From Erythrophleum ivorense (lineage: Eukaryota; Streptophyta; Magnoliopsida; Fabales; Fabaceae): a DNA stretch of 64,000 nucleotides. Positions 11,995 to 23,971 of the stretch are shown here, piece by piece (within the stretch, counting starts at the first letter, position 1; every line of letters starts with the position of its first letter). Location: positions 62,001-126,000 of the forward strand of contig JAIUCV010000651.1 of assembly GCA_026724425.1 (NCBI GenBank), given 5' to 3'. The position numbers and the translations under genes are program-made. The notes beneath the pieces were generated by a model that did no database searches, was not told the DNA's origin, and worked only from the letters and a program-made list of their open reading frames with translations.

Positions 11995-14900
11995 ATGCCT
12001 CCCCGCGGCTCCGGTGGTAAACTCTCCATCTCAAGTCGATTTACATTCTGTGCCCATCTTCTGGAGTTTTTTTTTTTTTTTTCTTTTTTGGGTAATTTTG
12101 GTTCTGTCTTTCCGAGAAAATGGGAAATCGTTTACGGTTTTCAGGGGTGATTTTTCAATTATCTATTCATTTCACCCGTAGAGTATATGCTTTCTCATTT
12201 GGAAAAAATTATGCAATTTTTATATTTTTGTTATCAAATTTTTTAATTAAAATATGAATCATGATAAATATATGATTTTCAAGGTGAGAATATGATTTTT
12301 AAAACTTTAGGGCCCGTTCGCTATACCAGAAAAGAGAGAGAGAGAGAGGGAAAAAGAAAAAGTAATGAAAAGTTTGATAAAATTTTAATTTTTCTTTTAC
12401 ATTTATTATTCAATCTTATTTAATATTCTTTAACAATAATTATTTAATTATTAAAATTAAAGATATTATAATATTTCTTATCTACAAAATTATCATCTTC
12501 TTTTTTTTATTTTTATACTACCTACCAAACGAGCCCTTAGCATCACCTAATTAAATTATATAAATTTTTTTTTAATTTTTATTATAATCAATATATATAT
12601 AAAATACCATGGAAGTCGCGGCTTGTAAACAATGAGGCTCAGGCTTTATGAATAGTGCAACTTTCACGAGTTACAAGACTCTCATTAACCATGTATGTCC
12701 GTATAATTGCTGTTTACATAATTTTTTTTAAAATTTTTTGGTAGGACCTACCGATTTTTTTTTTTACATTTCCCTGCAAAATGCAGGGGGGGAAGACTAG
12801 TTTTATTAGAAAACTTCACATAAAAAATTCAAGTAACATAACTCAGTTATCCAATCATTTCACCTGTAGAGGTATATGCTTTCTCATTTTTTGTGATGCG
12901 TGTGTTGGATACAAAGTAAGCAAGATTTTTAAGGTTTGCTTGTGATGATTTTTGGGAAGGGGGTGATTGATAAAAGCGTAATTTGTCCCTCCAGTGAATC
13001 TTTTTTTTAATGCTCATAAGGTTTTATCCAAACTTTTTCTCGAATATTATGTGTTTTTGACACGGTGGGCTGTAAAATAGGATTGTAATGGCAAATTGGC
13101 AATGGGCTTGTCGAGCATGGTTTTTGATGAAATATTTGAAATGTGCTCTATTATGCACAATACACTTATTCTCATCTTGTCTGGGTCGTCTAAACTTTCT
13201 CTGCAGTGTTGTGCATTGTATTTTTTTTTTTTTTTGGGTCCTGGTTACAAATTTCAATTTGCAAATTCAATGAACTAACTATTTCAGTAGTCTATATCTT
13301 GCATTGAGATTTCATACTCATAATCTAGTTGTTTGATCCATTGTGTTATGCTTATCTCTGCAGGAAGATCTTCTTATGGAGCATCTCGTAATCCCCCTAA
13401 GCCAGATAAACAGGAATATGATATCAGAATATAGGCTAAGCTGTCTCTATATTCAAAGATTAATGAAGATCCAATGTGTCTTCTGAAAGGTCTTGCTGTG
13501 ATGCAGTTTTTGTCTTACCAACGAGAAACTGCGGGAAATAGTTTATTTTTCTATCTAACCATGTGTCTATATCTTAATGTAGTTCACCATGCTCCTCCTC
13601 CAGCTCCCGCTCAGAGTAGCAACGGTGGATCTCTGCTTGGGACCGTTGCTGACGGTATGTTGAAGAAGATGATTATTATTACATCTTGATATATGGAACA
13701 TGTGAAAATAAATTTCTTTGTGCATAACTACTGAAATAATTTCTTGTAGGCTTGGCTTTTGGCACTGGTACTGCAGTGGCCCACAGGGCTGTGGATGCTG
13801 TAATGGGTCCTCGTACTATTCAACATGAAACTGTTCCAAATGGGGCTGCTATTGCTGCCCTTGCACCAACTGCAAAGAGTGTTGGTGGCGATGCATGCGG
13901 TGTTCAATCAAAGGCCTTCCAAGATGTATGCATTTCTTACCTAGTTCTGGCCATCTCTCTGTAGGTGGAAAATGGATTAAATGAATCCTTTCCATTTCTC
14001 TGAAATTGAGTGTTAATTTAAGAGAAAGATAAATATTGTGTGTTTCATTTATTACTCAAGTGAGTCTCACATAATTAAATAGGACTTATAACTCAAGTGG
14101 ATCTCTCACATTCTATCTCTATCTATCTCCAAAACCTACAATGTTAATTTTGAAGAGAAATTGAAAGAATCCAAAATCAAAAAACGGATCCTCTCAATTT
14201 CTTTCCGAAATTGACTGAAATAGACACAAGTTGTGTGAGATTCATTGTTTAAGTGAGCCCAATACATTATGTATTTATCTCTTTGAAATTGACTTTGTCA
14301 ATTTTGAAAAGAAATTGAGAGGATCCAAATTACTGTATGTGCTAGGATTCATTGGCAGGGAATTTCTCAAAAAATTCACTAATTGGATTAATCATGCTGA
14401 TAGAATTTCACATTAATAAGTTATTGTTTTGTACTCAATCAATATATTTATTAACTAGAATGTATAATATATTTCTTAATCAGAAGAATGTATTAACTAT
14501 CTGATCAAAATTTTATTAGAGATGCAAGATCCATGCAAAAATACCATAGTTCAACGGTTGGTAATGACAACCACATTCTATAAGAGATGCTAAATGTGTA
14601 GTCTCACTGCAGTACTGTATTAGCATAAGTTGCGCCACAAATAATGTCTCCCTAGTTTAACGTTAGTCACAGCTCTGTAGGTTACATTTTGGGATTAAGC
14701 TGATATGGAAGTGAAAACCTATATATCAACTATATCAGGTTGCTCAGATGTGTCAGATATGATATTGTCATTTTTACTTTAGAAAGAGAGTGAAAATAGG
14801 TTGTTAAATATATTAAAAGTTTATAGTCCGTGAGTGTGCTTATTATGTTGCGTCATTATGTAAGGATTCTTCGTCATTACGTCAGGTCTGGATCTTCTAC

Positions 14901-15407
14901 AATTCTTTATTGTAAAGTTTCTGTAAGTTTTAGAGAGAAGAGAAAATGGGCTAAAGGGAAGGAAGTGGATCTTATATACACTTTCACTTTTTGTGTTCTT
15001 CTCTTTCCAAAATCCCCAAAAACTATTCAGTAAGGGACTCTAGAGGATTCTTACACTATTGCATCAATACGGCATCAAGTATTTGATATACTGCTAAAGT
15101 TCTAATTCCGCGGATGATTTACTCAAAAACTTGTGACTATATCACTGTTTTCAGAAAGTATGTTAAGCAAAATTTGTTCAGAATTCTATTTTGAAGTTGC
15201 TTTGAATAAATCACTAATAGTCATTATAAGTCTCTTTGCTTACTGTTCCTAATTGATTTTATCATCATACTTTTTCGTGCTTAGAGATGTTATATTATTT
15301 TCTTGCAGTGCCTGAACAGCTACGGGAATGACATTAGCAAGTGCCAGTTTTACACGGATATGCTAGCCGAGTGCAGAAGGAATTCTGGCACCTCATTGAG
15401 TGTTTGA
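11995..15407 (+). CDS. Twin-CX9C (CHCH) mitochondrial protein, CHCHD2/At12Cys type, copy 1
   Basis: Small coiled-coil-helix-coiled-coil-helix protein. Family members are oxidised in the mitochondrial intermembrane space by the Mia40 route and are linked to respiratory-chain function and stress signalling. Exons: 11995-12016, 13364-13405, 13583-13654, 13750-13925, 15309-15407, giving about 136 residues if all are used. Order: Arg/Gly/Ser start (MPPRGSGG), Pro-rich segment (HHAPPPAPAQ), a Gly/Ala segment (LAFGTGTAVAHRAVDAVMGP), then the CHCH domain with C-GVQSKAFQD-C and C-QFYTDMLAE-C, both exact CX9C. The exon 2 donor is AT instead of GT at 13406-13407. An in-frame GT at 13388-13389 could replace it and would shorten the protein by six residues. 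Exon 2 lacks the PGPRPAPA-like stretch of copy 2. Introns 1 and 4 carry MITEs absent from copy 2. The downstream frame is intact, so function is plausible but splicing is uncertain. Confidence 0.8.
12310..12536. mobile_element. Tourist/PIF-Harbinger-like MITE in intron 1 of CHCH copy 1
   Basis: A 227-bp segment bounded by TTA on both sides (12307-12309 and 12537-12539). It begins GGGCCCGTTCG and ends with the reverse complement of GGGCTCGTTTGG. Short terminal inverted repeats with a 3-bp TTA target duplication fit PIF/Harbinger MITEs. The paralogous intron at 30872-31655 lacks it. A GA-rich tract lies near the left end. Confidence 0.65.
13983..14172. mobile_element. MITE-like element, unit 1, intron 4 of CHCH copy 1
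   Basis: The left end (GAATCCTTTCCATTTCTC) resembles the reverse complement of the right end (GAGAAATTGAAAGAATCC). The element is absent from the corresponding intron of copy 2. It is related in direct orientation to the neighbouring unit at 14186-14326: both have an ACTCAAGTGAG or TTTAAGTGAG-like interior. Confidence 0.55.
14186..14326. mobile_element. MITE-like element, unit 2, intron 4 of CHCH copy 1
   Basis: A 141-bp segment with a near-perfect terminal inverted repeat: GGATCCTCTCAATTTCTTT on the left, complemented by AAAGAAATTGAGAGGATCC on the right. It has no ORF and is absent from the paralogous intron at 32238-32993. It lies about 14 bp from a longer related unit, suggesting nested or tandem insertion. 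Confidence 0.65.
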
Positions 15408-15986
15408 ACATGCTTCCTTTGCTTTTCCTTGCAATGGAATTTCAGCTTTGAGTCTTAAGCAGAGTTCTAGTCTTTGTTTCTGATGGTTGAATTACTCCAT
15501 ATGTCGTTAAGGATTTTATTTTAATAACCTTGGTTGGATGAACTGAAACCATTGCATGAAGAATCAATATCAATTTGTTGCTGTTTTGGTTCTTGGATGT
15601 CCTATAATTGGTCTATTTGGTCTGTTTTATTTGTGTATCAGTTGATGGTGGTATTATGCTGCTTGAATTTAAATGAAACATCTTAAAACTTACAATCAGA
15701 TTTTTTATTTAAAATATTAACGGTAGTAGTAATTACAAAAAATTATGAAATTAAAAGAATTATTTATGTACGAGTATATGTACTTGTTTAATTATTTTTT
15801 TAAAAACTAAATTTCTTATTGAAATTGTTTTTTGTTCTCATTTTATTTGACTTATTGATCAGTCTTCTTGCACATTGTAGGTTGAAGTTGTAACAACCTT
15901 TTTTTAAACAAAACAAATTGCCTACTATACATGCTTATGCCTTGGTAAAAATAATTTATGTGGTTCATAACGTTATTCAATTATGT

Positions 15987-16045
<59 letters not shown>

Positions 16046-18350
16046 CATCCCAATTAAAATAAATTAGGCATTTTATATGATTAATAAAAATATAGTATAT
16101 ATGGGTTTAATTTAGATGAAGTATGTTTGTTTACGAATTTTGACATTTTTTTAGGCATTTTTAGACAAAAGAAAATTTTAGAAATTTCATATAATATAAT
16201 TAGGAAAATTTAAATAAAATTCCTTTGACAACAAACAAGATGCCAATTAGAATCTATGGTTCCAATGAAATCATACACAAATGAAGCGCATTTTTGAGGT
16301 TGAGTAGAAAAATGGAAAGAATGAGATAAATTGGATATGAAGAAAACGAGAGATTACATGGGAATATAAGAGGAAGGTGTAAGCCACATTAATGAATAAG
16401 GCACCAAAAGTGAAGTTTCGTCAAAAAGGACATGCGGTGGAAAGAAAATTGAAGAAACTAGTAGCTTAAAATGAAGACATAAGAGAAACATGAAAAAAGA
16501 GAGACTTGGTAAAATGCCAAATTTTCTACAAGAAAATTGCTCACAAGATTCAATTAACGTGAAGATAAAATGGCCAGAAAGATCAATAAAGAACCCTTTT
16601 ATATTTAGGTTAATTAATTAACAACTAAAGAAACTAAACCAAAGTAGTTGAAACAAGCCATTGGTTAGTAAAGCTTCGGACATAAATTCACATAGAAAAT
16701 GATAAACCCTTCACCCTTTCTACATAGAGACCCTTCGTCCCCAACCTTAGAAGAAAAAAAAAAAAAGAGACATCCCTCACCCATAATGCTTAGGTTCATC
16801 CAAAGAGAGGAAAGAAAGAAGGAGATAAGCCATGTGACTTTTCTAGGGAAAATTGGAAAGGAAGACAAGGCAGACCACTAATGGAAAAAGGTAGGAACAA
16901 GTGAACTTCTTCTTCTAGCCTTTTTGCTAGTTGAAAATTTTTCTAATATATTATTTCATGGTTATAGTGATATTTTTGCAGCTCTCTTCATAATTCTTTA
17001 AGTGGCTTAATTTGAAATTTTAGTTCATGGATCAATATAGTAATTATGAGTAAATAAATTATGTGAATTAAGGATGTTGTGTTATTAAAATTCTTATCCT
17101 ACATGATCATTTCTCATGGAACCATGGAAATAAAAGTGTAAACTTTATGTAATTTATTTTATAAATATCAAATTTTCAAGCATGAATATATCTTATCCTA
17201 TGAAATTTGAATTTTGAAGAATCAATATAGATATAAAATATATTCAACACAAGAACATGACCTATGCTTGAATTATTGACATGGACTATGGACTTTGATC
17301 TAATTTCACCTCAAAAATAATATTGAATCACATATTGACTATGGTTTCATGAGAAAGTGTCATTTTAAGATTTTGTTTTAATTTAATTTATGATTTTGCA
17401 TTTGAATTGTTTTTATGTTACTGTACGTAAAAACTATAAGAGATGGTTTTTAAAAGCGTAGTAATATAAGGGAATAGATGATTTTATAAATAGATTGTTT
17501 TTAATGGTATATATGAGTGTCTATAAAAATTTATGGGAAAGAAAATTATCTATACAAGGAAGATGATCTATAAGAAAAGTTAAGGAGAAATGATTCTCAA
17601 AAGGAAGATAATCTTAGTAAAATAAAAAAGAATCATCAAAGAAGGAGGTAATCTCAAAAAATTGTGAGGAACTATCTTTATAAGCGAGGTGACATTTAAT
17701 TTCTTGATTTTTCAATTATGATCCATTCGAAAGAACATCCTAATCAAAAAAAGAAAATTAATAATTTTGGTTCCAGTTCACAATGATAATAAATTTAATA
17801 GACATACTCAAAAGAAATAATAAAGATAACAATGTCTTTTTACTACTACAATAATTATTATTATGATTATGAAACATCCTTTTATTACTTATGCTTAGGA
17901 TGCAATATGATCATGAAATTAAATTTTGTAGCCTAATACAGTTAGAGACATCATGGGTTTTATTTGTTGTTATTATTTACTAAGAATTATAAATTTTGTA
18001 GCCTAATATAGTTAAATTTTTTTACATTCAATAATAAATCTTTTAATTTTAATAATAAATCACTTAAAATTTGATAATAATTATTATTTTAAAAAATAAT
18101 TTTAAATTTTAAAATCTATTATTATAAATTTTATAACATCTGAAATCTTAAATGTCATTTTTTCATGTGTCCAACTCACGGGCACCAGAATCAAGCTCAT
18201 GATTGAAGATGTGATCATTTGGGAGAAAGTTCTACTATTGGGTCCACATGAGATAGTTCATAATATTAGACTGCTTATATGGAATGAAAGATAAATGGAT
18301 TCAGTAAGCTGGTATTAATTTGTACTTATGCATGAAAATAAGTTGTTTTT
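15408..18350. other. 3' flank of CHCH copy 1, then intergenic DNA of the large insertion
   Basis: Up to about 15890 the sequence still aligns with the 3' flank of CHCH copy 2 (33093-33570). After that the similarity stops and resumes only near 29658, so 15892-29657 is extra DNA in the left unit. No gene is recognisable between 15900 and 18350. The DNA is AT-rich and includes a CT/TA microsatellite. Confidence 0.55.
15988..16045. repeat. Compound (CT)n(TA)n microsatellite
   Basis: About 35 bases of CT repeats run straight into about 23 bases of TA repeats. Confidence 0.92.
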
Positions 18351-18413
18351 ATAAATAATTTAGTAGAATGTATAGGACTATGAAAATAAATTGTTTTTAT
18401 AAATAATTTATAA
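18351..18413. repeat. Left 63-bp direct repeat bracketing the viral cluster
   Basis: Matches 28951-29013 at 62 of 63 positions by eye, in the same orientation. The core reads 'tataggactatgaaaataaa'. Fragments of the same sequence also recur just outside (about 18336-18363) and inside (18414-18429). Confidence 0.85.
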
Positions 18414-18538
18414 AATAATTTAGTAGAATTCAGAGTTCCTTCTATGACCCGGTTTAGTCTCGGTCAACTCCTATTCTTAATTCTAAATTACTCCTTGAAT
18501 GGGTAGCTGATCTTGCTCATTTCAGGCTGTCCCCAGTA

Positions 18539-18550
18539 TGGTATCAGAGC
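18539..18550 (+). promoter_or_regulatory. tRNA-Met primer-binding site, copy A
   Basis: TGGTATCAGAGC, the complement of the 3' end of plant initiator tRNA-Met, used by caulimovirids to prime minus-strand DNA synthesis. It lies about 180 bases before the first viral ORF. Confidence 0.85.
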
Positions 18551-18717
18551 ATCATGGATGGATGATAAGACGAAAATATGAAACTTAATCTCTACAATTT
18601 TAGCTCAAGTCATAGTACTCTTGCCTATCTGCTTTCTTGTCTACCTGCTTTCTTATCTGCCTATCTTCTTAATAATTGTCTTAATTATTGTTATAATTGT
18701 GCTTTTAAACTAACAAA

Positions 18718-20440
18718 ATGAGTCAATTAAATCATGAATATGATAGCCTAGATTTTTTAGAATTCTTACCTTTTATACCCAAAATAGAAGCACCTAAATC
18801 TAAACCAAAAACTATGAATATATTTGAAGCCTTAAAAATATTCGAAAAAATGGAAGCATCTAAATTTGAACCAAATACCGTAAGTAAAACTGAACCCGTA
18901 AACGTATATGAAGCCTTAGAAATACCTGAACAAAAGGAAAGAAAAGATTTAGAAAATTATTCGGAATCAGAAAATTACTCAAAACAAATAAACATAGAAA
19001 CTAGTTTAATATCTGAAAAAAATGAAATAAATATGATGCATGAAGAAAATAATAATACTCAACCATTAACAGACTTTCAAGAATTTCAAGAAATTAGAAA
19101 TCCAAGCAAAGGAATAGTAGAAAAACAAATGTTATTTAATCAAAAACAATATAATAAAATCCGTGATAAAGAATTAGATCTAACACCCCAAGATCTCACG
19201 CATAACAGTATTATCAAACAATTACGTAAGTTTGTAAAATCAAAGAAAAAAAAATATGCATGTGTAGTTATAGAAAAGAAATTTCCTATAGAATCAACAT
19301 TAACAGAAAGGGTTCTTAGAATCTCTATTATTGATAAAACTTTAATAGAACATGAAATTCAAAAATTAGATATTAAAGATTAAATATCAGAAATATATAT
19401 ACCAGGGATATAATTACTAATAAAAGCATACTTTAAAGCCAAAATAGACACACTTATAGAACTACTAATTACTGACAATCAAATTATAGATAATGTTCCT
19501 AATAGCATTTTAGGAGCATTAAATGGAAACTTAATATATCAAAAATTAAAATTAACAGTCAACACGAATTTTGCCATATCTAGAGCTGAAACAAATATAA
19601 ATAGAACTCTAGTTGTATACCACAAACTGCAAGGAATTCAAATGCCTCCAGGAAGTAGAATTATTAGTATAATAGGAATGGTAGAACTTGTATTCTCCAA
19701 CAAACATAAAATTTATAAGAGAAATATTAGAAATATTACTTTAGATAAACACTTTATGCCAGTTGTAGAAGAATTACCTCTAGACAGACATATAATTACT
19801 ATACCTCGACAATTACAATTAGAACTAGATAACATAAGAGAATTAGGAGAAGAAAACTCCCTTAGAATTTCATTTAATAATAGATTAGGAAGTAGAAGTA
19901 TTAGAATTAATACACCCTAAGAAATTATAACTATAAATCCTCGAAGAAGTATACAAGAATCAAGACCACAAGAAAGAACCTTAATCAAATCTAGAAGTCA
20001 TAGTCACTATGAACCAAATTATTTAGCAGAAATTCCTATAAGGTCAAATTTAGCAGAAATCCAACCAGATATACCAGAAATAGATTTAACTCAAAACTTA
20101 GAAAATAATTGTAAAAATAACTCAAGAAGGAAAATGGATCGAAATAATAGCTTTAATAAATCCAGAAATTACAAAAAATTCAATACATATAAATTATACA
20201 AATAACAATATAGAAATACAAGAAAATGATACTATTGCACAAACCATGTTAAAATTTAATAAACATGATATTATAAAAGTAAAATTATATGTTGAATCAG
20301 AAATAAAAGATCAAACCCATAAAATCATTCAAGGAAAAGATTTCTTGGAATGTGTAAAACCATATAGAATTCAAGAAAATAGAATTTTAATAAATATAGA
20401 ATACCAAGTAGTAATTCTTGAAAAAATTAAGTTGATTTAA
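18718..20440 (+). pseudogene. Caulimovirid ORF1 of copy A: acidic N-terminus plus movement protein (broken)
   Basis: The N-terminal part (18718-19383) is open and acidic, with a YDSLDFLEFLPFIPKIE-type start that also has a counterpart in copy B. It is followed in the same frame by a 30K-superfamily movement-protein region (about 19384-19920), recognised by its position and by its predicted beta-rich core. In-frame stops at 19381, 19411 and 19918 interrupt it. Near 20103 about 5 nt are missing relative to the fragment at 23972-24122, which shifts the frame. The last part (20246-20440) is open and ends TAA, with the next ORF starting at the overlapping TAATG. There is no capsid or zinc-knuckle sequence in this ORF. 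The product would have mediated cell-to-cell movement. Confidence 0.72.
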
Positions 20441-22356
20441 TGAAATTTTACTATATATTAGTTAAATTTAATTATAAAAAATATCAATCACGCAAATACC
20501 ATGTTATGATTGATACAGGAACAAATATTACAACAGCTAAATACAACGTATTATCCCCCGAATTATGGAAAAAAGATAAACCAATAAGAATAAGTAGTGC
20601 TGGAAAAGAAATTCATTTTATTGAATTATTTGCTAAAAATATCCCAATACAAATAGGTGAATATGAATTAAAAATTTCACTTTTATATCAGTATAATGAA
20701 ACCACTCCTGATATAATTTTAGAAATGAATTTCTTAAGACAATATATGCCTCTACATTTCACCGAAAAGATTTTAATATTAACAACACCATATAAAAATC
20801 AAGCATGGGCAATTAGGATACAAAATCCCTATAATAGAACTGATACAAACTTTAAAAGAAAACAACTGGAAAATGAAATCCAATTTATCCCTAATAAAGA
20901 AGCTATTGATATTGAAGCCACAAAATCAGTAAGAAATATTGAAAGACAAAAAACCATTGAAGAAAGAATACTCAAAAATTATAGTAAAAACCCTTTAATC
21001 TATTGGGAAAAATCAAAACCATATGCTAGAATAGAATTACTTGATTATAGTAAAGAAATTTGTAGTAAACCATATCCATGGACACCAAAAGACAAACAAG
21101 AATTCATTATGCATCTAAATGAAATGAAACAATACAATCTAATTAGGGAAAGTAGATCAAATTATTGTTCACCAGCCATGATTGTCATGAGCGATGCCGA
21201 AATAAGAAGAAATAAATCTAGAATGGTTATTAATTACAAAAAACTAAATGAATTAGCTGTTAGAAATCGTTATCCAATTCCAAAGATTGAACTTTTATTT
21301 AATTTAATAAGAGGAAAACAAATCTTTAGTAAATTTGATTGTAAATCAGGATTTTTTCAAATAAAATTAGAAGAACTAAGTAGGAAATATATTGCCTTTT
21401 TAACCTCTAAAGGATTATATGAATGGAATGTATTGCCAATGGGATTCCATAATAGTTCAAGTATATTTCAAGAACACATATAAAAACTTTTAGCACCCAT
21501 TAAAGATTTTGCTATAATATACATAGATGATATTCTAATATTTTCTGAAAATAAGGAACAGCATGAAAAACATCTAGATCAATTCATGAAGATAGTTGAA
21601 GAAAAAGAAATTAATATCTCACATAAAAAAGTAGAATTACGGAAGGAAAGAATAACTTTTTTAGGATATTATATCAGTTCTAATGGAATAAAATTACAAG
21701 AACATATTAGTCAAAAAGTAAAAGAATTCACAAAAATTATAAATAAAAAAGAATTACAATCATTTTTAGGGCTAATAAATCAAGCTAAAAATTTTATTCC
21801 CCATCTATCAAAATATACTGCTCAACTTACTAAATTAGCTGGAGAAAAATCTCCTTAGAAATGGAATGAAGAAACTGAGCAACTTATTCAGAAAATTAAG
21901 AATTTATGTAGTAATTTACCAAAATTAACAATACCAACTCGAGAAAACATAAAATGGATTATTTACATGGACGCATCAGAAAATTATTGAGGCGCTGCCC
22001 TTTATCATAAAAACAATGAAGAACAAGAAATTATTACCAAATATACTAGTGGAAAATTTAATGAAAACCAAACTAGGTACTATTCAACTTGGAAAGAATT
22101 TTTAGTAATAGTAAAAGCTATAGAAAAATTTGAATTATTTATCATAAATAATCATTTTATTATTCGAACCGATAATACTTAAGTAAAATTCTGGTTAGCA
22201 AGAGGATTAAGGACTAATAGATTATTAAATAAAATGTTATATAAATGGCAAGCCGATTTATCTTATTATGATTATTTTGTTGAATATATAAAAGGAAAAA
22301 ATAACTTGATTGCTGATTTCTTGAACAGAGATGGAGCAGTCATCTCAAACAAATAA
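20440..22356 (+). pseudogene. Caulimovirid polymerase of copy A: aspartic protease, reverse transcriptase, RNase H (broken)
   Basis: A single reading frame of about 638 codons. The aspartic protease has its DTG motif around residue 25. RT follows, with an INYKKLN segment, an FDCKSGFFQI segment (residue ~300) and the catalytic YIDD box at about 21520-21531. RNase H comes last, with a YMDASE-like motif near 21970 and a later RTDNT motif. The frame is unshifted from end to end but carries four nonsense codons: 21481 TAA, 21856 TAG, 21988 TGA, 22180 TAA. There is no integrase after RNase H, which argues against a Ty3/gypsy retrotransposon. The ORF overlaps the preceding ORF at TAATG (20438-20442) and the following one by 26 nt. 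Confidence 0.87.
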
Positions 22357-23788
22357 AGCTACTAGTAATCCGCAACAAGAAGAGAAAAATTCTTATCCTT
22401 ACGTTATTGCATGAATAAACGCTATCGAATTAAATATCAGTATTTTGTCATCTCAGATAACTAATCAAACGAATAGTATCAGTAGCACTGTGAATTATCT
22501 CACTCAAGCTATGGGTAACTTCAATTTCCATGTTGGTGAGTTAGAAAAACAATTAATCCAAATAGAAAAACAAGTAATGAGTATTTCCCCTACTCCAACT
22601 GCTCCATCGACACCTCAAAGCCCATCAACACATATCCCATCTACTCCATCATATGCAACTATCCTAGAGCAGAAAACTAAACAAGCCCAAGAACAGGCCT
22701 AATCCAGTCCACAAATAGCGTCATCTTCAACCTCAAACCCCTTAAACCCAGTCCAAAGAAGACTCCAGGAACAGTTCGATTATTTTCAGATGATTATCCA
22801 AAAACTCAATCAATGCCATATATCCATACCAACCATTAAGTACATTTCCCATTATTCCATAAACAAAGCTATCATTAATCTTGGCACTAATCCACAATTA
22901 GTTCATACTTTATTTAGTTATGGATTAGTTCACTGTATATATCCCTCAAAAGAACTTTCAGAATTATTTCTGTTACCAAAAGCCGTCCAAGAAGCAGCCA
23001 AACATTATCATAATATCATCACCCAATACACCATGTATATGAGATATTATTCCACAGTAGCAGAAATAACCCCAAAAAAGTTTTATCCTCTGATTAATCT
23101 TATTAAATTCGTAACAACAAAGAAACCCTTCAAATTCGAAGAATCCAAAAAATCTTCTATTGATCAAGAAGAATTTTGCCTTCTCATTTCAAAAATTAGA
23201 GCCCAAGAATTTGACATTATTTTCTCAGAGATGAACAGAACTCTATCCAGTGAGGAAGTCCAATGGACGTACTTCACAGGTCAAAACACATGAATTTACT
23301 CAGTAGGAAGAACAAACAAAAAACATCGATTATTCACCACATTTTATGAAAAGATAAAAACAAATCAAATGGATAACACCGATGACACAAAAAGAAGAAT
23401 ATGCCAACAGTTATCAGAATATCCTTCCCACATATGCATCTACTGTAAAGATAAAGAAAGATCGATAGAAGATCAGAGTAATCCACCGATGAGCATCAAC
23501 ATCCTCGAAATATGAAGAAGCGCCAAAGTAGTAATGCGACAAAAAGCAAAAGTAGAAAAAGACAAATCCAAAAAGAAGGACGTGACTAAAGCAGAAAAAG
23601 AAAAAGATGAAAAAGAAGAAAAAGAAGATTTGACTCAAAGTATCTGACAACCGATAACAAAAAGAAGAAGTGACATAAAGAAACCTCATCCTATCCACAA
23701 GGAATCTACTTTATTGACTAAGAATAGTGCTTTAATTATTGTATTGGCGCGGCAGAGGAATGCCTCTCGCCTATATAAAGCCTTGTAA
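22331..23788 (+). pseudogene. Caulimovirid downstream ORF (unknown function), copy A (broken)
   Basis: 486 codons in one frame from an ATG (start MEQSSQ) inside the end of the RNase H region to a TAA at 23786-23788. Layout: a Gln/Ser-rich start, a likely coiled-coil stretch (around 22445-22580), a Pro/Ser/Thr-rich linker, a conserved central domain of about 170 residues (22790-23293) and a Lys/Glu-rich C-terminus. Stops interrupt it at 22412, 22700, 23291, about 23513 and 23646, all without a shift of frame. The same protein, very similar, is encoded in copy B (26321-24873). Florendoviruses have an ORF of unknown function in this place; I recognise no catalytic motif. The 3' end overlaps the viral promoter. 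Confidence 0.75.
23772..23779 (+). promoter_or_regulatory. TATA box of viral pregenomic promoter, copy A
   Basis: CTATATAAAG, conserved at the same place in copy B. It lies within the last codons of the downstream ORF. Transcription would start roughly 30 bases downstream and run through the leader to the primer site. Confidence 0.72.
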
Positions 23789-23911
23789 TCTCCCTTTGTA
23801 AACACATGAAAATCTTATGAAGTCTTAAAAGCAAAGCTTTTAAGCAACCATATATCTCTGAATTCCTCTGAGAATTCTGAGCACTCTCCATTGTATTCTT
23901 CCGCATTCATC

Positions 23912-23917
23912 AATAAA
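23912..23917 (+). terminator. Viral polyadenylation signal, copy A
   Basis: AATAAA about 135 bases after the TATA box. In pararetroviruses the signal lies just downstream of the transcription start, so that it is read at the end of a full-length transcript and creates terminal redundancy. It is conserved in copy B. Confidence 0.65.
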
Positions 23918-23971
23918 AAGAATAATATTTTACAGATTAAAGGTATGACTTGCTAAGCTTCTCGTTAGAGA

